In this document: piece after piece, positions 1-6,760 of the stretch
Numbering within the stretch: position 1 is the first letter of the stretch
Layout: each line of letters begins with the position of its first letter
Source of the DNA: Actinomycetes bacterium
GTDB lineage: Bacteria > Actinomycetota > Actinomycetes > Actinomycetales > Actinomycetaceae
Length of the DNA stretch: 8,808 bases
Reading direction: 5' to 3'
NCBI GenBank assembly: GCA_023389315.1
Contig: JAEWEQ010000037.1
Coordinates: 1-8,808 of the forward strand
Notes under the pieces: generated by a model
Told to the model about the DNA's origin: nothing
The model's input: the letters and a program-made list of their open reading frames with translations, nothing else
Databases searched by the model: none
Made by a program: the position numbers and the translations under genes

Positions 1-170
1 CCTCGGCACCCACGGCTCCGCCGCCGACCGCACCCTCCGCGCCGGGCGCGAACGCAGCCGCACTGCCGCCCCCGGCGGCAACACCGCCAACCGTCTACCC
101 CGGTTACGTTCCTCCCCCGGCGGCGCCGGGCGGGGTGCAACCCGAGGATGACGAGTTCGAACTCCAGTAA
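1..170 (+). CDS. C-terminal tail of a Pro/Ala-rich protein (partial, 5' end outside window)
   Basis: An open frame runs from the left edge to TAA at 168-170. About 55 residues are visible. They are dominated by Pro, Ala, Gly and Thr and end in a short acidic tail (PEDDEFELQ). Third codon positions are almost all G or C, as in the other genes, and a strong hairpin terminator follows 20 bp after the stop; both support real coding. Such tails occur as flexible linkers or disordered ends of many actinobacterial membrane, cell-envelope or signalling proteins. No catalytic or binding domain lies inside the window, so the function cannot be named. Confidence 0.65.
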   Translation, partial: SAPTAPPPTAPSAPGANAAALPPPAATPPTVYPGYVPPPAAPGGVQPEDDEFELQ

Positions 171-189
171 GTAGGAAGCTGGAAACGAC

Positions 190-229
190 GCCCCCGTCCT
201 CGTCAATACAAATTGGCGAGGACGGGGGC
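190..229. terminator. Bidirectional hairpin terminator between convergent genes
   Basis: Positions 190-202 and 217-229 form a perfect 13-bp GC-rich stem. It continues inward through one T/G wobble and CAAT/ATTG (204-207 with 212-215) to a four-base loop, about 18 bp in all. On the plus strand the stem is followed by TTCCTT, on the minus strand by GTCGTTTCC: modest T-rich tails, not full U-tracts. The hairpin sits 20 bp after the plus-strand stop at 170 and 22 bp after the minus-strand stop at 252, so it probably ends both transcripts. Both stem arms contain the octamer CGTCCTCG/CGAGGACG that recurs across the window. Confidence 0.85.
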
Positions 230-251
230 TTCCTTGGTAAACAGCGGCGCG

Positions 252-926
252 CTAGTGGGCGCCGAATACGACTTCCACCTGCGGGTGCAGCATCGCTTGT
301 GCGACCTGTGCGGGCTGGAAGCTGGGCGGTAAGTTCAAGGTCAGTTGCACGCGGGCGCGCTCGGCAGCCGCTAACAGGGCTGACAGCTCAACCGTTTCCA
401 ACACCGAGCGGTCTACGCTGAGGTGCTCAATCCCCAGGAATGACAGGGCGCGCATGTACTGTTTGGCGGTGCGGGCGCGCAGTGACCAGCTCCCGACCAA
501 ACCCGATCGGCGCAGTTCGCGCAGGGCAGCAATGTTTTCTTTCACGATCACCGCATCGGCGCACACTCCGGGCAGTTCCACTCGGTCCAGGTAGTCGGTG
601 CCGGCTCGTTCCAGGGCCGCCAGGGTGCTGATTTCGATCTGCTCGGGATCGATCCCCCAGGTGTTGGCGTCGCGCGGGTCGGGCTCGCCCAGGCGTACCA
701 GGCAGCGGCGGCCGGCGCGGATGTGCCAACGCAGGGCGTACTGTCCACTCCAGGTGTGGGCAGCAGCCCAAACCGCGCTGCTGTGAGCTGCCGGTAGGTG
801 CGCCAGGTGCGCGCCGGCGGCTAAGTGGTGAGGGACGGACCCGGTGTCCACCACGATTCCGCGCGCGGCAACCCGCGGCGAAGCGAGGTTTGGCTGCCAG
901 GCGATCGCAGTCCCGAAGACGTTCAT
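252..926 (-). CDS. Degenerate aldo/keto-reductase-like protein, probably not catalytic
   Basis: This encodes a soluble 224-residue protein with no signal peptide or membrane segment. The middle and C-terminal part resembles the aldo/keto reductase (AKR) TIM barrel. It has a GTDYLD motif (about residues 109-114), an ALRELRRSGLVGSWSLR stretch matching the usual 'L..L...GkvR.iGvS' strand-helix step, and two further beta-alpha units. The family is normally about 280-340 residues, so this one is short. Of the catalytic Asp/Tyr/Lys/His tetrad, only an Asp (D27 in VDTG) can be placed. The usual 'YG' after it is missing, and the catalytic His after the GTDYLD strand is replaced by Pro (ELPG, about residue 119). 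It may be a non-enzymatic barrel or a different short TIM-barrel family. The start is uncertain: ATG at 926 follows a G-rich stretch; GTG at 929 and an in-frame TTG at 950 are alternatives, but the TTG lies inside the promoter palindrome. The family assignment is tentative. Confidence 0.6.
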   Translation of the reverse strand: MNVFGTAIAWQPNLASPRVAARGIVVDTGSVPHHLAAGAHLAHLPAAHSSAVWAAAHTWSGQYALRWHIRAGRRCLVRLGEPDPRDANTWGIDPEQIEISTLAALERAGTDYLDRVELPGVCADAVIVKENIAALRELRRSGLVGSWSLRARTAKQYMRALSFLGIEHLSVDRSVLETVELSALLAAAERARVQLTLNLPPSFQPAQVAQAMLHPQVEVVFGAH

Positions 927-944
927 CACCCACCCCCAGGCTTT

Positions 945-1000
945 ACTCAACTTTTACTTTCTCTTTAGTTGAGTCTGGTGCCTTCGGGGTATTTTGTCAA
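945..1000 (-). promoter_or_regulatory. Promoter and operator-like palindrome of the AKR-like gene
   Basis: On the minus strand a perfect -35 hexamer TTGACA occupies 1000-995. A 17-base spacer later lies a weak -10 (CAGACT, 977-972). Over the -10 and the expected start point is a perfect inverted repeat, ACTCAACT (945-952) and AGTTGAGT (967-974), separated by 14 bp. This stretch is much richer in A/T than its surroundings. The layout is what a repressor site looks like, but no regulator gene is adjacent. A second, weaker palindrome (AAGTA 999-1003, TACTT 1012-1016) touches the upstream side of the -35. No convincing terminator is seen between the response-regulator stop and this promoter, so read-through is possible. 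Confidence 0.5.
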
Positions 1001-1028
1001 GTACTATTAAATACTTTACTTCCCAGGA

Positions 1029-1499
1029 TTAAGCCAGTGCCTCCATTACCCGCACCTGATCCAACGCCCGCATATGCGGCAGCGGGTCGATCCCCAACTC
1101 CAACACGAAGTCCGTCAGCTGTCCGCGCACCTGTTCCAGCAGCGCTTGCACATCCCACGGCTTAGAGAAATAGTGATCCAAATGCGCATCATTGAGCGCG
1201 CGAATGGTGTCAGCCTGATCAGCCTGCCCGGTCACTAAAACCTTCTTCGCATCCATGGTGCGATCATCCCCGGTCATCTCCACCAGGAAATCCACCCCCG
1301 TCTGGTCGGGCAGACGATGGTCGGCCAGCACCAGCGCGAGGACGTCCCCGTCCTCGTCAATCTCATCCACCACGGACCAGGCGTCGTCTACACAGTCGGC
1401 TGCCTCAATGCGAATCACCTCCGCCAGCGGATCCAAATCACGCACAAGAGCTTCGCGGACTTCGGGCTCGTCTTCGAGCACCATCACAGCCAGTTTCAT
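1029..1499 (-). CDS. Receiver-only response regulator (no output domain)
   Basis: The 156-residue protein is a single CheY-like receiver domain. All phosphorylation residues are present: acidic pocket E9-D10-E11 (LEDEP), phospho-acceptor D60 (LADHRLPDQTG), switch T90 (LVTGQ) and K113 before Pro (FSKPWD). After the receiver only about 30 residues remain, too few for a DNA-binding or enzymatic output domain. It is the last gene of the carrier-kinase-regulator operon, and its ATG overlaps the kinase TGA stop by one base (TGATG), so translation is probably coupled. A strong GGAGG (1511-1507) lies 7 bases before ATG 1499, which favours that start over the in-frame GTG at 1502 (4 bases). The kinase just upstream is the obvious phosphodonor. 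Output must be through protein contact or phosphorelay; the target is unknown. Confidence 0.92.
   Translation of the reverse strand: MKLAVMVLEDEPEVREALVRDLDPLAEVIRIEAADCVDDAWSVVDEIDEDGDVLALVLADHRLPDQTGVDFLVEMTGDDRTMDAKKVLVTGQADQADTIRALNDAHLDHYFSKPWDVQALLEQVRGQLTDFVLELGIDPLPHMRALDQVRVMEALA
1337..1356. repeat. Perfect inverted repeat inside the response-regulator gene
   Basis: CGAGGACG (1337-1344) and CGTCCTCG (1349-1356) are separated by four bases. In the sense (minus-strand) mRNA this gives an 8-bp GC-rich stem closed by the loop GGGA, a GNRA-type tetraloop. It encodes the acidic surface stretch DEDGDV between receiver strands. The 16 bases at 1346-1361 are identical to 192-207 in the arm of the terminator at 190-229. 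Confidence 0.7.
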
Positions 1500-3646
1500 C
1501 ACTTAACCTCCTGGTTGGTTGCAGTCTCACCGGCAGGGGACTGAGGGTCTGGGGTCGGGGTTGGGACGGCGATTGCGGATTCACCCTCGCCAAGTGTCGC
1601 GCTAGTAGGGATGGGGGTCTGTCCTTCCAGGGCGGCGGCCGCCAGCTTCGTTTCCTCAGCGGTTTCCTCACTCGGCCCGGCCACCGGCAACAGCACCTTA
1701 ATTTGGGTTGAACCCGCAGCTGATTCTATCCGCAAGTGCCCATCGTGGTCATCCACAATCGAGGAGGTAATCGACATCCCCATGCCCAGGCCGAACCGCA
1801 CTTGACCGCCCTTAGTGGTGAAATGCGGCTCCATGATGCGCTCTAGCAGATGCTCGGGAATGCCGGGGCCGTTGTCGCACACGCACACTTCCACCCAGTC
1901 ATCACCCACCGCCCGGGTGCGCACACCAATGCGTGCCGACTGGTCCCCGCGCGCGGGCAGCTGCCCTTCTTCCAACTCATCTTCTTCGTCTTCAATTGCT
2001 TCGCGGGCGTTCACCAGCAGGTTTGTCCACACCTGCTCCAACCGGGTCGGATAGCCACGAATGGTGGGGACATCACCGAAATCACGCTCAATCTCCACCC
2101 CGCGCAGGCGGTGTGCGGTAAGGCGCAACACGTCCTCGATACCGTCGTGCACATCCACGTCCGGCACCGGCTGCGAATCCGGGCGCGCATACGCCCGCAG
2201 CGACGCCACCAAATCCGTGATACGCCGTGCCGCCACCGTGGAGTTACGCACCGCCTTGCCGATGTGTCCGGCCGCTTCCACCACTTGCAAGGGCGATAGC
2301 TTCCCGCGCCGGTGCAGCCGCTTAAAGCTGCGCTCCTTGCGCAGTAGGGCCTTAATCTGCACCGGGTCGCTCACCCCGGCCCCCACCAGCCGCTGCGCCA
2401 CGTGCCGGTCCCCAGCTTGCTCCAGCACTTTGCGCACCAACTGGCGTTCTTCCTTAGTGGAGCGCGGCGTGGCATTACGAGTACGTTCGAGGGCGTGGGC
2501 AGCGTCAGCCAGTTCAGCGTGGGCTTGCAACAGGGTGTCCAGTTCCTCCCCGATCTGCTGGGTCGCGCGTTGCAGTGCCGCCACCGGATTGTTGAGCTCG
2601 TGAGCAATACCGGCAGATAGTTCACCCAGCATCGCGTACTTGGTTTGCACCACCAGTTGCGCGCGCGTGGCGGTGAGCTCATCCAACGTGTGGGTGAGGC
2701 GTTCGCGCTCACGTTCCAACTGTTCGGCCAGTTCGTTCTTCTCCACGTGCAGGTATTCGGCGCGCACCAACCTGGCCGTGAGGGCCTGGATCGCCACCAC
2801 CGCCAGGTTCGCCGACGTGTCCGGGCTTTTGGCCAGCACGTATTCGAGTTGTTCCCACGACAGGCGCACCATTTCCACTTCCGTGGTGGTGGTGGAGGTA
2901 AACAGGGCCCGTTGGGCGCGGGCCATCGACACCAGCCCGATCAGTGGCCCGGAGGTAGCGTGGTGCAGCAGCACGTCCCCGAAGTGGGAGGCCCGCCGCA
3001 ACGCCACCGAGCCACGCAACACCAGGTAGACCGCGTCCACTCGCTCATTTTGCCGGGTGAGGTTCACCCCCGCTGGCACCACCATGCGCGGGCGCGGCCC
3101 CAAGTGTTTTTCGATCCCCTCCAGCAGTACGCGCTGCACTTGCTCGTGGGGACTATCGAGCCCATACAGCAGGTCACCGCTGCGCGGATGTCCATCCGGG
3201 TCAGTGCCCAACAGCGTATAGGCCAGTTCTGAATCTGGGTACCACTTTTGCAGCCAGCGGTGAATCACGGCTTCAACTTGCTCCACCAGGGCCGGCGGCG
3301 TCCACGGCACCGCCACCACCGACTTCAGCACCCCGCAGTCTACCGCCTGCGCTAAGTCATCATGCACGGTTTGGTCGGTAAGCAATAACAATCCGGCACG
3401 CCGCAGGGTCGGCAGCTGGCGCAACTGCTGCATGATGTCATCTACTCGCCCCACGTAGGGGGAGATCATGACCAGCGGAATCGCCCATTCGTCCTCGTCG
3501 GAAAGCTGCGCCGCCGCCCCCGCCACGCCGGAAACTTCCACCACCGTCACGTCGCTGAGCCCTTCGCGCAGTTGCGCAGCGGCAGTGAAGACGTAGTCGT
3601 CGTCATGGCCCCCAATTACGAGGACGTGTAGTGGCAGGCTGGTCAT
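1499..3646 (-). CDS. Soluble hybrid-like histidine kinase: pseudo-receiver, cNMP-binding-like domain, HisKA, HATPase
   Basis: The 715-residue protein has no transmembrane segment, so it should sense a cytoplasmic signal. Domains in order: residues 5-130 are receiver-like but lack the phospho-acceptor Asp (MIS near 60-62) and the conserved Lys (AVP near 112-114). Residues 165-290 resemble a cyclic-nucleotide-binding (Crp-like) beta-barrel, without a clear Arg-Ala phosphate cassette. A coiled coil follows at 298-335. The H-box is at 338-358 with H349 in IAHELNNP. The N-box has N542 and N546, G1 is DNGPGI (591-596) and G2 is GLGMGMS (619-625). A Pro/Thr/Glu-rich tail runs from 656 to 715. The distance from H349 to the end of HisKA helix 2 (near 488) is about 140 residues, roughly 75 more than usual. 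The gene starts 11 bp after the carrier stop, and two GAGG cores precede its ATG. It should autophosphorylate H349 and pass phosphate to the overlapping receiver protein. The ligand is unknown. Confidence 0.93.
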   Translation of the reverse strand: MTSLPLHVLVIGGHDDDYVFTAAAQLREGLSDVTVVEVSGVAGAAAQLSDEDEWAIPLVMISPYVGRVDDIMQQLRQLPTLRRAGLLLLTDQTVHDDLAQAVDCGVLKSVVAVPWTPPALVEQVEAVIHRWLQKWYPDSELAYTLLGTDPDGHPRSGDLLYGLDSPHEQVQRVLLEGIEKHLGPRPRMVVPAGVNLTRQNERVDAVYLVLRGSVALRRASHFGDVLLHHATSGPLIGLVSMARAQRALFTSTTTTEVEMVRLSWEQLEYVLAKSPDTSANLAVVAIQALTARLVRAEYLHVEKNELAEQLERERERLTHTLDELTATRAQLVVQTKYAMLGELSAGIAHELNNPVAALQRATQQIGEELDTLLQAHAELADAAHALERTRNATPRSTKEERQLVRKVLEQAGDRHVAQRLVGAGVSDPVQIKALLRKERSFKRLHRRGKLSPLQVVEAAGHIGKAVRNSTVAARRITDLVASLRAYARPDSQPVPDVDVHDGIEDVLRLTAHRLRGVEIERDFGDVPTIRGYPTRLEQVWTNLLVNAREAIEDEEDELEEGQLPARGDQSARIGVRTRAVGDDWVEVCVCDNGPGIPEHLLERIMEPHFTTKGGQVRFGLGMGMSITSSIVDDHDGHLRIESAAGSTQIKVLLPVAGPSEETAEETKLAAAALEGQTPIPTSATLGEGESAIAVPTPTPDPQSPAGETATNQEVK
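1507..1511 (-). promoter_or_regulatory. Ribosome binding site deciding the response-regulator start
   Basis: GGAGG on the minus strand lies inside the last kinase codons, 7 bases before ATG 1499 and 4 bases before GTG 1502. The spacing favours the ATG, and the site implies coupling of kinase and regulator translation. Confidence 0.75.
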
Positions 3647-3657
3647 GGGACCTCACC

Positions 3658-5139
3658 TCACAGCAGGCCCAGGCCGTGCCACATCAGTGGCATCACGAAG
3701 GCCAGCAAGATCACGCCGCTGATACCAACCACCAGGCCGGATTTAATCATTTCTCCGGTGTGAATCTCCCCGGTAGAGTACGCGATGGCGTTGGGTGGGG
3801 TGGAGATCGGCAGGCACATACCCAGGGAGCAACCCAGGGCCAGTACCACTGCGATTTCCGCCGGCCCAGCGGCCAGGGAGGCACCCAGGCCCATTCCCAG
3901 CGGGATCAGCAGGTTCGCTGCGGCGGAGTGGGAAATCACGTTGGACATGCCAAATCCGATGGCGGCCAATACCAGTAGCAGCAGCGCCACCGGGACCGCA
4001 GCCCAGTCGATGGAGTTAATCAACCACGCATCCAAACCGGAGGTACCCACACCGATGCCTAGGGCGATACCGCCGGCCACCAGCCAAAGTACCGGCCAGT
4101 CCAGGGCCTTGAGGTCTTCCCCGCTCATCACCTGGGTGACCATCAGCAGCACCACCGGGATGAAACCGACAGTGTTGGAAGAGATCCCGTGCAGCGGCTC
4201 GGTCATCCACAGCGCGATGGTGATGCCTCCGACGATGTAGAAGATCATGGGGTTGCGTCCCTTTTGGAAGGTGGCAGACAAGTCAATGTCGATCTTCAGG
4301 TCAGCTGGGATGTAGCGGAACGCTAAGAATGCCCAGGAAATCGCCAGCACGATCATCATCAGCGGGATTGCCAGGATCATCCAGGACACGAAGGAGATGT
4401 GGATCCCCGCCTGCTGCAGGGCACCCAGGGCGATCGCGTTAGGCGGGGTACCAACCGGGGTGCCAATACCCCCGACGTTGGCGGCGATGGGGATCGATAG
4501 CGCCAGCCCGGTGCGTGGTTTACCTTTGGGTAGTTGCACGAGCACGGGCATGAAGACCGCGAACATGGTGGCGGTGGTTGCGGTGTTTGACATGAACATG
4601 GACAGCACCGCGGTAATCAGCATCACGCCCATCAACGTCAGGCGCGGGGAAGACAGGAAGGGCCGCAGCATGACGGCCGCGAGCGCCCGGTCTACCTTAT
4701 ATTTGGCGGCACCATCCGCCAGCATGAAGCCACCCAGGAACAAGATGATCACCGGGTTGGCCAATGCGGCGAAGAATTGGGAGGACTTCGGGGCCCCTTC
4801 CGCTACCGGTAGGATCGCTTGGTCGGAGATCAGTAGCACTTCCGCCATGATGACCAGCACGGCGGTGGCCGACAGGGGGATGGCTTCAGTTACCCACAGC
4901 ATGATGGCCGCTAGGAAGATCCCCAGCATCCGCTCCCCGACCGCGTCCAGGCCGGGCACGTCGAAGATCAGCGGCAGGATGAAACCGATGACCGCGGCGA
5001 TCTGGCCGAAGCGTTGCAGCTTGGTGGGTTGGGGGTGTTGCAGGGCTTTGGAGCCACTGGGGCGGCGTGGGGTTTTCACGCGGGGGCGGGCAGCGCGTCG
5101 CGAGGACGGGCCGGCGGCAGGGTTAGCTAAGGATGGCAT
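3658..5139 (-). CDS. DASS/SLC13-family Na+-coupled dicarboxylate (divalent anion) symporter
   Basis: The 493-residue inner-membrane carrier has a basic cytoplasmic N-terminal tail of about 40 residues and roughly eleven hydrophobic segments. The signature duplicated motifs of the divalent anion:Na+ symporter family are present. Repeat 1 has SNTATT (184-189) and TPPNAI (231-236); repeat 2 has SNVISHSAAAN (399-409) and TPPNAI (447-452). The SNT and TPPN pairs form the Na+ and carboxylate sites in the VcINDY structure; in repeat 2 the SNT is SNV. Length is normal for the family. Likely substrates are malate, succinate or fumarate, supported by the divergent malic-enzyme gene; sulfate or citrate are alternatives the sequence cannot exclude. 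It is the first gene of the operon, followed after 11 bp by the kinase. The start ATG (5139) has only a weak GGAT upstream, but the next internal Met is well inside the fold. Confidence 0.92.
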   Translation of the reverse strand: MPSLANPAAGPSSRRAARPRVKTPRRPSGSKALQHPQPTKLQRFGQIAAVIGFILPLIFDVPGLDAVGERMLGIFLAAIMLWVTEAIPLSATAVLVIMAEVLLISDQAILPVAEGAPKSSQFFAALANPVIILFLGGFMLADGAAKYKVDRALAAVMLRPFLSSPRLTLMGVMLITAVLSMFMSNTATTATMFAVFMPVLVQLPKGKPRTGLALSIPIAANVGGIGTPVGTPPNAIALGALQQAGIHISFVSWMILAIPLMMIVLAISWAFLAFRYIPADLKIDIDLSATFQKGRNPMIFYIVGGITIALWMTEPLHGISSNTVGFIPVVLLMVTQVMSGEDLKALDWPVLWLVAGGIALGIGVGTSGLDAWLINSIDWAAVPVALLLLVLAAIGFGMSNVISHSAAANLLIPLGMGLGASLAAGPAEIAVVLALGCSLGMCLPISTPPNAIAYSTGEIHTGEMIKSGLVVGISGVILLAFVMPLMWHGLGLL

Positions 5140-5200
5140 CGGGTGTCAGATCCTTGGGTGTCTAAAGGGTGGCGTCTTTACCAAGATTTAGATTTACCCC

Positions 5201-5228
5201 ATATTACCGTGAGTCACAGCTCACACGG
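5201..5228. promoter_or_regulatory. Operator-like palindrome and -10 in the carrier/malic-enzyme control region
   Basis: Between the divergent starts (5140-5305) an inverted repeat GTGAG (5209-5213) / CTCAC (5220-5224) surrounds six bases. With a one-base slip it widens to CCGTGAG / CTCACACGG (5207-5228). On the minus strand TAATAT (5206-5201), a good -10 for the carrier operon, abuts it, so the palindrome would fall in the -35/-10 spacer. The long leader of the carrier mRNA (5200-5140) holds a short TAAAG/CTTTA hairpin (5163-5180). The half-sites resemble Crp/GlxR sites (GTGA...TCAC), but the spacing is 8 bases, not 6. One regulator bound here could control both directions. Confidence 0.45.
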
Positions 5229-5269
5229 TGGGCCTAAAGTGCTAATGTCACCGCCCTGGGTCCGTGCCG

Positions 5270-5275
5270 TAGGAT
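5270..5275 (+). promoter_or_regulatory. Candidate -10 of the malic-enzyme gene
   Basis: TAGGAT fits the actinobacterial TANNNT -10 pattern and lies 31 bases before the chosen ATG. No good -35 is seen; the nearest hexamer at suitable spacing is the poor TGTCAC near 5246-5251. The same TAGGAT precedes the membrane-protein gene at the right end of the window. Confidence 0.4.
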
Positions 5276-5305
5276 AGAAGGGACACGGTCCGAATGGAGA
5301 AGGAA

Positions 5306-6730
5306 ATGAGAGTTTCACCGTCTTACACTGCTTCCTATCGGCTAAATATCGATGCCACCAAGGTCCGCATCTCTTCAATTGTTGATTTGATTTCGGAAAC
5401 TGGTGCCGCCATCACCGGCATGGACGTGGCTGAGTCCGACCGCGGCGACATGGCCATCGACCTCACCTGCAACACCCGCGACTCCGCCCACCGCCGCGAG
5501 ATCGCCCAGGTTCTTACCAATCTCGAGGGCGTAACCGTTTCCTCCGTCTCCGACGCCACCTTCTTGGCGCACATAGGCGGCAAACTGGAGGTCACCCCCA
5601 AGAGCCCTATCCGTAACCGCGCGGACCTCTCCCGCGTTTACACCCCCGGCGTGGCGCGCGTTTGTACCGCCATTCACGACGCCCCCATGAAGTCCCACTT
5701 CCTGACCATGCGCGCCAACACGGTGGCCGTAGTCACCGACGGCAGTGCCGTCCTCGGCCTGGGCGACATCGGCCCCGAAGCGGCCCTGCCGGTAATGGAA
5801 GGCAAAGCGGTCCTGTTCAAGCAATTCGGCGGCGTGGACGCCTGGCCGGTGGTGCTCGACACTAAGGACACTGACGAGATCGTGTCCATCATCAAGGCCA
5901 TCGCCCCCGGCTACGGCGGCATCAACTTAGAAGACATCTCCGCTCCCCGCTGCTTCGAAATCGAAGCCCGCCTGCGTGAGGAGCTGGACATCCCGGTATT
6001 CCACGACGACCAGCACGGCACCGCCATCGTGGTGCTGGCGGCCCTGATCAACGCCCTCAAAGTGGTCGATAAGAAGATCGAGGACGTGCGCATCGTGGTT
6101 TCCGGCGTGGGCGCGGCCGGCACCGCCATCATTAAGCTGCTGCTGGCCCAGGGTGCGCGCGACATCGTTGGCTACGGGCGCGACGGTGCCCTGTCGGCCG
6201 ACAACGTGGAAGGCATGAACCCGGCCCGCCGCGAACTGGCGCAGATCACCAACCCGCGTCTGGTACACGGTGACCTGCGTTCGGGCCTGAAGGACGCCGA
6301 CGTGTTCATCGGAGTTTCCCACGGCGATATTTTGCAGCCCGAAGACCTGGCGCAGATGAACGACCAGGCGATCGTGTTCGCCCTCGCCAATCCCACCCCC
6401 GAGGTCGATCCCATTGGGGCCAGCGAATACGCTGCCATCGTAGCGACTGGCCGTTCAGACTTCCCCAACCAGATCAACAACGTGTTGGCCTTCCCCGGTT
6501 TGTTCCGCGGCGTGTTGGACGCCCGCGTGAAGACCATCACCACCGAGTTGCTGCGGGTGACAGCGTTGGCGATTGCGTCGGTTATTTCCGAGGACGAACT
6601 CTCACCTCACTACATCATCCCCGGCGTGTTCGATGAGCGAGTCACGCGCGCGGTGAAGGTAGCGGTGAAGCGCGCAGCTGCGGACCTGCCCAAGCATGAG
6701 ATTCCCATGCAGGAGCACACTGGTTTGTGA
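5306..6730 (+). CDS. NAD(P)-dependent malic enzyme with N-terminal ACT domain
   Basis: The 474-residue cytosolic enzyme oxidatively decarboxylates L-malate to pyruvate and CO2 with reduction of NAD(P)+. Residues about 6-85 form an ACT-type regulatory domain. The catalytic part has YTPGV (Tyr112), EGKAVLFKQF (Lys167), NLEDI (metal ligands Glu208, Asp209), FHDDQHGTA (Asp235), the Rossmann loop GVGAAG (267-272) and FPNQINN with the substrate Asn near 392. It ends after the catalytic domain and has no phosphotransacetylase domain, unlike MaeB. Cofactor preference cannot be read safely; ACT-bearing short forms are usually annotated as NAD-dependent. GGAG at 5296-5299, 6 bases before ATG 5306, decides the start over ATG 5294, which would have no good site. 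Divergent from the dicarboxylate carrier operon, it probably consumes the malate imported there. Confidence 0.96.
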   Translation: MRVSPSYTASYRLNIDATKVRISSIVDLISETGAAITGMDVAESDRGDMAIDLTCNTRDSAHRREIAQVLTNLEGVTVSSVSDATFLAHIGGKLEVTPKSPIRNRADLSRVYTPGVARVCTAIHDAPMKSHFLTMRANTVAVVTDGSAVLGLGDIGPEAALPVMEGKAVLFKQFGGVDAWPVVLDTKDTDEIVSIIKAIAPGYGGINLEDISAPRCFEIEARLREELDIPVFHDDQHGTAIVVLAALINALKVVDKKIEDVRIVVSGVGAAGTAIIKLLLAQGARDIVGYGRDGALSADNVEGMNPARRELAQITNPRLVHGDLRSGLKDADVFIGVSHGDILQPEDLAQMNDQAIVFALANPTPEVDPIGASEYAAIVATGRSDFPNQINNVLAFPGLFRGVLDARVKTITTELLRVTALAIASVISEDELSPHYIIPGVFDERVTRAVKVAVKRAAADLPKHEIPMQEHTGL

Positions 6731-6760
6731 CCAGAGTCAGGTTTAGCGACGTGGGCGTTG

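Noticed and set aside
948..950. TTG start of the AKR-like gene
   Set aside because: It lies inside the promoter palindrome close to the expected transcription start and lacks a ribosome binding site; ATG 926 is more plausible.
1850..2299. Plus-strand open frame of 149 codons
   Set aside because: Lies wholly antisense to the conserved kinase ATPase and HisKA coding region; His/Arg-rich shadow product.
4397..5191. Plus-strand open frame of 264 codons
   Set aside because: Antisense to the carrier gene, which has clear family motifs; Met/Ser/Ala-rich shadow without domain features.
5207..5228. Crp/GlxR binding site
   Set aside because: GTGA and TCAC are 8 bases apart instead of 6, so kept only as an unnamed palindrome.
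5294..5296. Upstream ATG start of malic enzyme
   Set aside because: No ribosome binding site at usable distance, whereas GGAG sits 6 bases before ATG 5306.
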